A stretch of DNA of 64,000 nt, taken from Agapetus fuscipes (Eukaryota; Arthropoda; Insecta; Trichoptera; Glossosomatidae). Shown in pieces: positions 32,812-41,120 of this stretch. Within the stretch, counting starts at the first letter, position 1, and the number at the start of each line of letters is the position of its first letter. The translations under genes and the position numbers were made by a program. Location of the stretch: positions 10,886,170 to 10,950,169 of the forward strand of contig OX637361.1 in assembly GCA_951799405.1 (NCBI GenBank), in the 5' to 3' direction. Under the pieces are notes generated by a model. It had not been told where the DNA came from. It made no database searches and saw nothing but the letters and a program-made list of their open reading frames with translations.

Positions 32812-33000
32812 CAGTTGTAGCTTGGTATGAGGTTGACTACCCATAGTTTTAACAATATAATAATAGGGAGACTCGGCATGAGTTGCAGGATTTATTTTTG
32901 TTAGAGACTCAGATCTTATCTTGTAAAACCACATGCAGAATGTGTAAATGCCTTCTTTAGCATTCACTGTATAAATCCTATATCTTCACAATTTCAGTTA
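32812..33000 (+). repeat. V3 element, diverged
   Basis: GCTTGGTATGAGGTTGACTA and GAGTTGCAGGATTTATTTTT are recognisable. The central hairpin block is deleted. Confidence 0.6.
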
Positions 33001-33004
33001 TTTG

Positions 33005-33310
33005 ATAAATCCGTTCCTTTTTCGGTCTTCCCCGTCCCCTCTTGCCAATTGCATTTTTTCACTAAATACTCCTTGTAAAACGCTCATAACCCATTCTTTC
33101 CAAATGCCTAAACCATCTCATTATATTACTTTGTACCTTTAACCTCATATCCTTATCTAGCTTACCATTAGCAAACCATTCCTTCATTTCTCAATCTTTC
33201 AAGTTTTTCCAATCATCCTTCTCATGTTTTTAATCTCCACTATACACAACTTATTCATTTCACTATCATTCACTGTCCACGCTTCATTTCTTTACAAAAC
33301 TAATAGAAAG
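33005..33310 (-). pseudogene. Decayed LINE RT C-terminus
   Basis: With frameshifts the minus strand reads VQSNIMRWFRHLERMGYERF and later GKRGRGRPKKE. The MRWF-GHLERM and KRGRGRPRK motifs are those of LINE C-termini such as the one at 55.05 kb. It probably belongs to the same group as the V3 LINE. Confidence 0.55.
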
Positions 33311-33343
33311 AAACTTAAAAAAAATCTCAATAAATAAATTTGC

Positions 33344-33600
33344 TGCGATCGATAGCTCAGTTAGTAGAATACCTTCCATGCCGAGAGCTAGGGTTCGAAT
33401 CCCACCGAGGGTGTCGGAAATGATTTCCCATTTCGGTGTTTATTAAAAACCCTAAATAAAATACCGAAACAGCTTACTCAGTCTTCACAATAAATGAGTT
33501 CCAGCGCCATTGGAAGCTGGGAAAACCCTCAGTTCAACTGAAGTGGTTGGTGGCTCGCCCACTTACTATAAAAATATATAGGTTCCACTCGCCACATCGT
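33344..33600 (+). mobile_element. SINE S1
   Basis: It has CGATCGATAGCTCAGTTAGT, a B box GGGTTCGAATCCCACC, and a body to CTATAAAAATATATAGGTTC. Confidence 0.9.
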
Positions 33601-33815
33601 CCCCGCAGTGCTTGTTTAGCTTATAACCTAAAAATGAAATTGTCTAAAGAAACACATTCTACACAATCTGAGCTAAGAAAAAAACGTAAAACACGATAAT
33701 GTGAGAGTTGTTTTAGATACTTAAAAAATAAAGTTCCATTTTTCATAAGACAAGTTGGTTCAATACACATACAAGCATTGCTCATGTGAAATTATCTCTA
33801 ATAGACATAAGACAA
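33600..33815. mobile_element. MITE family E copy
   Basis: It carries TGCTTGTTTAGCTTATAACC, then ACATTCTACACAATCTGAGC and AATGTGAGAGTTGTTTTAG, then CATTGCTCATGTGAAATT. The same order, inverted, makes the complete element at 59.24-59.50 kb. Confidence 0.65.
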
Positions 33816-34089
33816 ACAAGCATTTAAGGGACGACATGCGGACCCCTTCAGGGAGAACTAAGCAAGAAATTCAACTACATGTGTAACTTATAATTCATAA
33901 GATCTTTATTGTTTTTATTAATATGTACAAAATATTACAATAAAAAAATCTAATTACAATAATTACTTCCCAAAGTAAGCATAGCTTGTGTTTTGGGAAG
34001 GATTCCAATTTATCTTAACTTAAAATTAATCACATAATAGATTAACTAGTAACTTAGTTACTTAATAGTAACTTAGTTATACATGTTAC

Positions 34090-34245
34090 ATCATGTGAGA
34101 GAGCTAGAGGACCGTGAGAAGTTCCGGAATGCACTGAAGACAAGCAAATTTCTGGCATCGTTTGCACCAGCGCCCTTGGAGTGACTACATCACGAAACGG
34201 CGCTATAAAGAAATCATCAGCTTATCATCATCATCATCATCAGTT
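34090..34245 (+). pseudogene. L2/CR1-like LINE, extreme 3' end
   Basis: It encodes ELEDREKFRNALKTSKFLAS and ends FAPAPLE-stop, then GAAACGGCGCTATAAAGAAA and a TCA/ATC tandem tail. That is the usual L2 pattern: a last FK-x-x-LKT-x-LF segment, then GCGCTATA, then a short tandem repeat. Confidence 0.7.
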
Positions 34246-34660
34246 GCGTTTTATTTCCTTGCTCTCAAATTTTTTTGAAAAATCGTGGGCTCTCGCCTTG
34301 CAAAGAAAGCACTTCTTATTATCACCTACGTCGCGTATGCAAATGGCAGACATATTAAAATACACGCGCCATTCGTCATTCAGTTTTCGTTATCTGCCCA
34401 CGCCGAAAATAAATAAAGGATTGCATTGTCGATGGGACAATAATGGCGAGAGCTGTGCTCATGCCAGCCACTCCTTGCTGACACCAAAATAACGCGCCCG
34501 TACTCGCTTTTTTATTGCGTCTAATTATAATTTTCATTGTGACAATTTGGCATACCTACACAGACACACATTGTTGTCTTTTGGTGACGCTTTTATCGGA
34601 GATTGACAGTCTGTGCCCCCAGTGCATGTTTGGCTTATCTACCAGCCGATTCGTTATACG
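34246..34660. other. no feature recognised; relatively GC-balanced
   Basis: A 103-codon plus frame begins in the L2 tail and is not credible. The stretch GCGAGAGCTGTGCTCATGCC and its surroundings are less AT-rich than average and could be unique host sequence. Confidence 0.3.
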
Positions 34661-34752
34661 TAACATTGGGGGTTCACATTATATCCATTTTCACAAGCAG
34701 ATACGTATTAGTTCGCGCAAACATGTCGCATGTGGACTTAAAATATAAAAAA
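34661..34752 (-). repeat. V3 fragment
   Basis: The 3' third only: TTAAGTCCACATGCGACATG and ACGTATCTGCTTGTGAAAAT on the minus strand. Confidence 0.7.
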
Positions 34753-34789
34753 CTTTACTTACAATATAGACATCCAATATAAAATCAAG

Positions 34790-34905
34790 GATATTGTCTT
34801 AAGAATCACATTCTACACAATCTGAGCTAAGAAAGAACCGTAAAACACGGTAGTGTGGGAGTTCGCTCCCCCAGTTCTTGTTTATCGTATACCTACAAGG
34901 CCGTA
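34790..34905. mobile_element. MITE family E, partial
   Basis: It holds ACATTCTACACAATCTGAGC and GCTCCCCCAGTTCTTGTTTA. The latter is the terminal inverted repeat seen at both ends of the 59.2-kb copy, so this is one internal part plus one end. Confidence 0.6.
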
Positions 34906-35179
34906 CTAGAACTAACAGGCCGTGGCGCGCCCTATCCCCGTTACGAACTTAGTGCTACCACACAATAATACAGGGACTTGCCATTCAACTCATACAAGAA
35001 ATACTTACTTGGAACTGATGATTTCTTAAATATTAACTAGTAATTATTTATCTCAAGCAGTCAGACCTCCAAATACTCCTATATTTACACAGTAATACTG
35101 AAAAGAAGTCAATTTTGCCCACATATACTCATAGTAGAAAACAAACAACGATAGAGGTTTCAAATTTTTAATTTAGTTA

Positions 35180-36085
35180 TAATAATATATATAATAATAA
35201 TAATAATAATACAGTATTTTTATAGCGCCTTTTCATGACTCTTGGTCATCCCAAAGGCGCTTGCTCATATGAGCGCGCGAACAGGTGGGTCTTCAACCCC
35301 TTTCTAAAAGTACTCTCCAGATCCATTTCGCGCAGGTCATCTGGGAGGCCGTTCCATATCGTTGGAGCAGCCACCTTGAAGGCTCGATCTCCAAAAACGG
35401 TCTTCTTTTTCCTTCTTGGAAACTCTAGCCGACTGCGACATGATGCTGCTGATCGCAGTGTTGCTGTTCTGCTGCTTGTGGTGGCTGGAGTTATCATATC
35501 CTTTAAATATTTCGGTGCGGTCCCACGCAGGCTCTTGAAGACCAGCAACCCTATCTTATACTGGACCCGTTCATGAATCTTGAGCCAGTGAAGAGACTTC
35601 AGGTGCGGCGTAATATGGCAAAACTTTGAGGCACCATGTATAAGTCTGGCCGCGGCATTCAGTACAGACTGGAGTCTCTTCAGCTGGCTCTGGGGCTGTC
35701 CGGCATATACGCCATTGCAGTAGTCGATTTTCGACAGCACGAAGGCATTGACAACAGTTTTTAAGGCCTTTGTTGTCAGATTTCTTCTGATTGCTCCAAT
35801 TTGTCGGAGAGCGAAGAAACCTGATTTAACTGTTTTGCCAATTTGCCTATCGAGTACCAAGTGCTGATCAATTTCCACTCCAAGAACTCGGACATGGGTT
35901 GCTGGGATGACAGCACTACCACATATGTCAACTGGAGACTGGTCAAGGAGGGGCTTACGCCTCCTGGTCACTAGGTATAGTAGTTCTGTCTTGTCTGGGT
36001 TAAGGATCAGTTTGTGCGATGCCATCCAGTACCCTATCCTTTCGATGCCTCCTGCAATTTTTTGAGATGCTTCTCGCATTTTATG
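35180..36085 (-). pseudogene. 5'-truncated L2/CR1-like LINE, 277-codon RT C-terminal frame
   Basis: The minus-strand frame (36079-35246) is open for 277 codons. It begins just after where the RT catalytic box would be (GYWMASHKLILNPDKTELL, the L-N-x-x-KTE motif) and continues through RRNLTTKALKTVVNAFVLSK, ARLIHGASKFCHITPHL and FGDRAFKVAAPTIWNGLPDD to QAPLG-stop. The endonuclease and the YxDD core are missing, so it cannot move itself. The tail is GGCGCTATAAAAATACTG then (ATT)n. Near-identity with 6.8-7.16 kb implies recent activity of the family. The long open frame in a truncated copy also argues for youth. Confidence 0.9.
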
Positions 36086-36904
36086 TATAAGTCAAGGAAC
36101 TAAATTAATAAAAACTCTACAATATGACAAAAAGTAATATAAATAAACCATTGAAATAAACACAAATTAAGTCACTACACTAAAGACATCCGAAAACTTC
36201 AAAACTAATTTATCAACAGATTGAATTTTTTTCTTTAATGATTAGTTAGTTGAAAAAAAACTTATTTTTTTTACACTTTACTAAGTTTTTCAAACGCATT
36301 TCACGTTTTTGAAACACTTATTGATAAAGGTATTTTTTCACAGCAGGAATTTGCACCAAAACATAACACCATTCAACAATATAGCTTTTCGGCATTTGTG
36401 TGACGTTCGGACAATTATAGGTTATGAACAAATTGAAAGAAGTTTTTAAGAAAAAACTTACAAAAACACATCTAATTGTACACAAATCCATACGCAAAAG
36501 TTCCGTGACCCGTTTACTATAATAAAACAGTAATGTTCCATGAAAAATTCAACTTATTGCAAAAAGCACCACAAAAATATGACAAGACGTGTGATTGTAA
36601 TTTGAATTATTGAGTTATTGTGTGAATTTAGTACTTTCTTAGCAAAATATTGTACTCAATACTTAGAAAAAATGATAAACTGTCAGACGCAGTAAAGTTT
36701 TTAGACAATAATATAGTTTTTATATTTTAAACTTATTTTTTAAGATTACAACTTCACTCCCGAAATGTCAAAAATGGCGACTAAATTGTACTACCGCAGT
36801 CGGCCGTTGGCGTTGCGCCGCACTAAGATGGTGACGTGATCATCCAAAAGTTCAAACGCTTCCCGGCCTGTATCTCTAGTATGGCCTTGGTATACCTACG
36901 TCGA
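36086..36904. other. Unassigned; GC-rich edge at 36770-36870
   Basis: AT-rich until about 36750, then GTCAAAAATGGCGACTAAAT and GCACTAAGATGGTGACGTGA. These contain YY1-like (AAGATGG) and CRE-like (TGACGTGA) motifs, and a 21-codon reading frame starts in a good Kozak context at 36774. It could be a promoter edge or the end of an unrecognised DNA transposon. I cannot decide. Confidence 0.25.
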
Positions 36905-37092
36905 TCTTGTCAAATATTACTTTTTCATGCAGTTGTCTTATGAATCAAATTCTACACAATCTGAGCTAAGAAAACCCGTAAAACTCCATAATGTGAGAGT
37001 TCTTTTAAATACTTTTACAATAATTTTCTTGTTTTCATAAGATACATTTGTCCAGTACACATGCAAACATTTCTCATGTGAAATTACCTCTG
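36905..37092. mobile_element. MITE family E, partial
   Basis: TGCAGTTGTCTTATGAATCA, TCTACACAATCTGAGCTAAG, AATGTGAGAGTTCTTTTAAA and TCTCATGTGAAATTACC match the 59.2-kb copy in the opposite orientation. The outer inverted repeats are absent. Confidence 0.65.
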
Positions 37093-37540
37093 AGAGATAA
37101 TCAAAAAAATAAAAGCTGCACATAACAGTTATTTCATTCGGAAATCCGAAAAATTATGATTTTTACGACCGATGTAAAAATGCCACCATTGAAGGAAAAC
37201 AAACCATGGAATTTTTGAAAGGGCAGTCGGACACTTTTTATGGGACAGTAGCGCGTGTACGCTGTCGCAAATAATTGACGCAGTGTCACTTTTCCGGCTA
37301 AATTTTCACACTGTGGAAAAAGTTGCAAAAACCTGGAAAAGCCTGCGCTTCAATTTTCCCGCGTTTTTGCAGAGTCAAACCTCGCTACTCAAATGTTTCA
37401 GTGTACGAGTAATTTTACAACAGAATATACTTCAAACATTTTTGAATTTGTAGCATTTTCTCGGCGAGTGACACATAAGAAAATATTTTTTGCTTTTTCC
37501 CTAGCAACCCAACCGGGTGACGTTCCAGTAAAGTCTATCT
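37093..37540. other. no feature recognised
   Basis: Short frames on both strands only, none with a recognised domain. Confidence 0.35.
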
Positions 37541-37554
37541 CAAATCATATGATG

Positions 37555-37760
37555 AGTATATTGATCGGCTCATGTTCATTTGAGATAGAATTTTTGATAC
37601 AGTATGGGAGTGTCAGCTTCATATGAACTTGAAAGTCAAGGAAATTTTTCTTCTTTTTTCTTTTTTGTACAGAATTGGTTCACTTTGCCAAACCTAACCC
37701 TTTTTCAAGGAAGGGCGTCAAGAGTTAAAGGGACTATGTTCATTTGATTTTTGGGAAGCT
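37555..37760. repeat. Rearranged V3 fragments
   Basis: Three pieces lie together: GGCTCATGTTCATTTGAGAT (plus), then ACAGTATGGGAGTGTCAGC to GAAAGTCAAGG (minus), then ATTGGTTCACTTTGCC to GGGACTATGTTCATTTG (plus). Confidence 0.65.
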
Positions 37761-37764
37761 GAAT

Positions 37765-38012
37765 TTTACCCATAACCGAAAGATTGCAGGCTCTATTCCC
37801 GTGGGCCACATTTTTTTAAATTTTTAAATGTTGCAATATTAATATTAGGATGATTTATTTGGTGAGTGTTTATTAATGACATCTTAAGATCTCATGTTCT
37901 TTTACAAAAGACCGGTCACCAAAGTTCCATCTAACCTTACAGCAGCAAGGTCTTTCTTGAGAATTGTCGCCTCTTTTTTAGCTATGAATAAGCTCAGAAA
38001 GAGCTCTTGAAG
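37765..38012. mobile_element. Rearranged SINE S2
   Basis: A plus-strand head-like part (AAGATTGCAGGCTCTATTCC), a minus-strand 3' end (ATTAGGATGATTTATTTGG) and a plus-strand body (AAAGACCGGTCACCAAAG) lie next to each other. Confidence 0.55.
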
Positions 38013-38508
38013 AAAAAAACAATGCTTAGCAATAGAACCCTCCGAATATACAAAACAATTTGACTTGCGAACACAGTCTATGATAGAAATTTGATTCAAA
38101 TATCGAGGTTTGATTGTATCTTTTTTTGCCACTGTGGCATTTGGTAATGACAAGTGTCGGACATGCGTTGCCAGGCTTTAATTTAAAATCGAATCAGGAC
38201 ACGGCGACATGGCAACTTTTTCGTCCAACAAATGTTGCAACAAGCCCTAGTGAGTTGTGTTAACAGGCAAGGATATTTATGGCACAGAAAGCGCGCATTT
38301 CATATTTTTTCATTATTTTTTTTTCGGTCTGCCAATTTTAATTATCATTCCTTGAAATATAGGTTGGTATGAGGCTGACCAACCATACTGTTATGTACAT
38401 AGTCAATGTAAATATTAAAAAAGGTACAAGTGTTAGTTATAGGAATTCTTTATTGTATTGGTGGGTAGGATTGATAATTGTGTGTAAATAAAGAAGTCTC
38501 TAGACTAA

Positions 38509-38928
38509 GGCCTGGTATTTTGAAGTATCGTAAAGTTAACTAAAATGCAATTTTAGTTAAATCATCATAATATTTCACTCACCGAATTTCGGCAGTAAAT
38601 ATTTAGTAACTTTAACTTTCGATTTTCAAGATGGCGGCGCTTCACTGACAGCAGATGTTCTTTTTTAATGTAAGGATACATCAAAATTGTTGTAAACTGA
38701 ACATTTTTGGTGTTGTTTTCTAGCTTAATGAAGGTTAGGCATATGATTTTTTATGAATAGTTGTTTGTTTTAAAGCTTTTGAATGGCATTTTAATTATTT
38801 CCAAGATTTGGGGGCGTGGCTTCATATGTCGGTAATGTTCGGTTTTAGTTAACTCGAACTTGAGTATTTTGAATAAAAGTTCAAGTAATAGTTAACTAAA
38901 ATATTACTACTGTTCAATATACCGGGCC
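38509..38928. mobile_element. PIF/Harbinger-like MITE nested in the LTR
   Basis: The 420-bp element has ends GGCCTGGTATTTTGAA and, inverted, GGCCCGGTATATTGAA, with further matching GTTAACTAAAAT inside. TAA flanks both sides (38506-38508 and 38929-38931). A 3-bp TAA/TTA duplication with GG-starting inverted ends is the hallmark of the PIF/Harbinger group. No transposase frame. Confidence 0.8.
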
Positions 38929-38987
38929 TAAGTATGTACTTCGAGAAGCTTCGAGCAATTATGTGTTCCGGAGTGGTCGACTCTCTC

Positions 38988-38998
38988 AGTATAAAAGG
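38988..38998 (+). promoter_or_regulatory. TATA box of the solo LTR
   Basis: AGTATAAAAGG lies about 220 bases before the LTR 3' end, followed after about 30 bases by a plausible initiation region (TTGCACTGGCCAGTC). Confidence 0.6.
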
Positions 38999-39308
38999 GT
39001 GCAAGTTGTTTGCACTGGCCAGTCTTATCTGTGAACTCCACCAATACAATAAACAAATTCGACCAGTGAACTAAATCCAGTGTAATTTAAAAAATCCAAG
39101 TATTAAAAATAAATGTAAATTGTAGAACAAATTCAGTGAAAATAAATATTCAGAAAAGATACAAGTATGTTTTGATTTAGAGACTATTTCGACCCCCAAA
39201 ACATTACAATACTGTAAAAAAATGTTTCACTTTTCTAATGTCACCCCTGTTTCAGGGAAGGTTTACAAGAGTTGCAGGGCTTCTGTTCGTTCGAGATTGA
39301 GTTTTTAT

Positions 39309-39548
39309 GTTGGTATGACGCTGGCCACCAATACTGTAAAAAAAAAGTTCACTTTGCCAATATTACTCCTGTTTCAGGGAAGGGTATCAAGAGGTGCAGG
39401 GCTTTAGTTCATTTAAGATAGGGTTTTTATGTTGCAAGTCCATATATTATATTTAATTTGTAAGTGCGAATTTATACGTGTCTGCTTGCGGGTTTGCATT
39501 TTATTTGAATGTTAAATGTAATGTATCTTTGCAACTTAGATTATAGAT
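39309..39548 (+). repeat. V3 element directly after another V3
   Basis: It restarts at TTGGTATGACGCTGGCCACC inside the preceding copy and runs to TTGCAACTTAGATTATAGAT. Confidence 0.8.
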
Positions 39549-39601
39549 GATATCGTACATACTTTATAGAAGAGTGATTAAAGTTAAGCCCTTTCTATAT
39601 C

Positions 39602-39858
39602 TTTATAATCTATAATCTAAGTTGCAAAGATACATTAACATTTGCAATTCATACGAATGGCATACTCACAAGCAGACACTTATTATTAGTTTGCGCTTAC
39701 AAATTCTGCGTGTACACTTACAAATTAAAATCCAAACCTCAAATGAACATAAATCCTGAACTTTTGTCGACATTCCCTGAAACAGGGGTTATATCGGCAA
39801 AGTGAACCTTTTTTTACAGCATGGGTGGTCAGCCTCATACTAACCTTTAAGTAAAGAT
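39602..39858 (-). repeat. V3 element
   Basis: On the plus strand it opens with TATAATCTATAATCTAAGTT and ends CTCATACTAACCTTTAAG. It is tail-to-tail with the plus-strand copy before it. Confidence 0.85.
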
Positions 39859-39959
39859 GATCATATAAAATGAAACGTTTCACAAATGACTATGACGAGC
39901 ATGCTCATGGCCGCTTAGATACGTCGGTAAATACATACTTAACGATATATCTACTCTAA

Positions 39960-40056
39960 GGGTCAAGGCCTCCTGCAGCACGAACTTTCCTGAAACAGGG
40001 GGGCATTGGTAAAGTGAACCATTATTTACAGTATAGCAACCTATGTATAAGGAATA
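39960..40056 (-). repeat. V3 fragment
   Basis: TCCTGAAACAGGGGGGCATT and AAGTGAACCATTATTTACAG identify it. Both ends are degraded. Confidence 0.6.
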
Positions 40057-40486
40057 TATTTTAGTAGCTCAAAACATCATAATACCATAGAGTTAAGAAT
40101 TAATAAGAGAAATGCAAGCTGACAGAGTGTGTGAAAGTAAAGGTTTAAAAGAATGTGATGAAATACATAGTTTGAGAATGTAGAATAAACGAATGATAAA
40201 AGACTTACAAAGTGTAAGAGGAAACAGAAGAAATGAGTGGAAAAAAGAGGAACAAATTATTGAGTATGTATGACTTGATTGATGTACTGATGTGAAGTTT
40301 TTTTGTGAATCACAGATCAAAATATCTAAATAAAGAAAAATATTATACTAAGGTATAATATATTTTGAATTGTTTGTGTATTAACTCTGTGAAAATTCAA
40401 ATTCAACATTATTTTATTAATTTAATTGAAGATTTAAATCAAAACACTGTTTTGTATTTTCACGATTAAAATCAATTTATTATTTA

Positions 40487-40527
40487 ATTTACAAACGTTT
40501 TCGATAAAATATCATCGTCAGGTATAC
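40487..40527 (-). ncRNA. Hammerhead-ribozyme-like motif (left arm)
   Basis: Minus strand: helix I 5' GUAUAC; core CUGACGA (40515-40521); extra U; helix II GAUA-UUU-UAUC; GAAA; palindromic AACGUU as helix III; U17; helix I 3' GUAAAU. Helix I pairs G-C, U-A, A-U, then a mismatch, then A-U and U-G. Confidence 0.5.
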
Positions 40528-40604
40528 AAAAAATTTAAATCAAAGTCATTCGTACCATAGAGTTTCCCATACTCTATGGTACCAATGACTTTGATTAAAA
40601 AAAA

Positions 40605-40650
40605 TTGTATCCCTGACGAAGATATTTTATCGAAAACGTTTGTAAATTAA
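40605..40650 (+). ncRNA. Hammerhead-ribozyme-like motif (right arm)
   Basis: Plus strand: CUGACGA (40613-40619), extra A, helix II GAUA-UUU-UAUC, GAAA, palindromic AACGUU, U17. Helix I is poorer than in the left arm because GUAUCC replaces GUAUAC. The extra base differs (A here, U in the other arm), while core and helices are kept. Confidence 0.5.
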
Positions 40651-40737
40651 ATAATAAATTGATTTTAATCGTGAAAATACAAAACAGTGTTTTGATTTAA
40701 ATCCTCAATTAAATTAATAAAATAATACTAAGGTATA

Positions 40738-40740
<3 letters not shown>

Positions 40741-40768
<28 letters not shown>

Positions 40769-40775
40769 ATTTAAT
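40741..40775 (-). terminator. Polyadenylation signal and poly(A) tail of the LINE
   Basis: A run of 28 T on the plus strand is followed by ATTTAATATAAG. On the element strand this reads ...TTAAATAAA then A28, so the AATAAA overlaps the start of the tail. Confidence 0.85.
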
Positions 40776-41120
40776 ATAAGACATTTTAAGTACATACATT
40801 ACATTTTTCAAACTTATTTCTATTACATAGTATTCATTTGTTTTATATGCTATACCTCACCAAAAAGAGTCAAAGCTCTTGTGTGTGGTGAGGGATTCAC
40901 AATTAATTTAGTCAATATGAATGAAGAGATCTGATATGTGGAGAAGTCAAATTAAAATAAAAAAAAAACTGTATAATAAACAATGCAAATATATAAACAT
41001 AGATAAAATAGGCAAGTAGGTACCAAAGTATAATAAATAAAAACATACATACATATGATTTATAGAGGTCTACTACAAAAAATACAAGGCACATGCAATA
41101 ATATCAATTGGTATACAAAT

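Larger units (their letters stand above)
38389..39208 (+). mobile_element. Solo LTR of an LTR retrotransposon
   Basis: It begins TGTTATGTACAT, ends AAAACATTACA (TG...CA) and is flanked by the 4-bp duplication ATAC (38385-38388 and 39209-39212). It holds a TATA box (AGTATAAAAGGG, about 38990) and AATAAA signals downstream (near 39048 and 39108). Without the nested MITE it is about 397 bp. No internal retroviral-type coding is present, so it arose by LTR-LTR recombination. The LTR ends and 4-bp duplication suit the Ty3/gypsy group; this is inference. Orientation is taken from the TATA box. Confidence 0.8.
38345..39308 (+). repeat. V3 element split by a solo LTR
   Basis: The V3 5' part (AGGTTGGTATGAGGCTGACC, to 38388) continues after the LTR at 39209 with ATACTGTAAAAAAATG and the CCCTGTTTCAGGG hairpin. 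Removing the LTR and one ATAC restores the normal V3 order. Confidence 0.85.
40345..40741. mobile_element. Large inverted-repeat element with two hammerhead-like motifs
   Basis: Arms of about 155 bp (from 40411 and to about 40727) are reverse complements with only a few mismatches, around the short centre TTCCCAT. The 17-base string ATACTAAGGTATAATAT occurs at 40345-40361 and 40725-40741, a probable target duplication. The right copy abuts the poly(T) of the LINE. Each arm carries a hammerhead-like core. I infer an inverted dimer of a Penelope-like or retrozyme-like terminus. Confidence 0.75.

Noticed and set aside
35246..36079. Host gene with 277 codons
   Set aside because: The protein is the C-terminal part of an L2/CR1-like reverse transcriptase and is followed by the L2-type tail. 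It begins at a 5' truncation.
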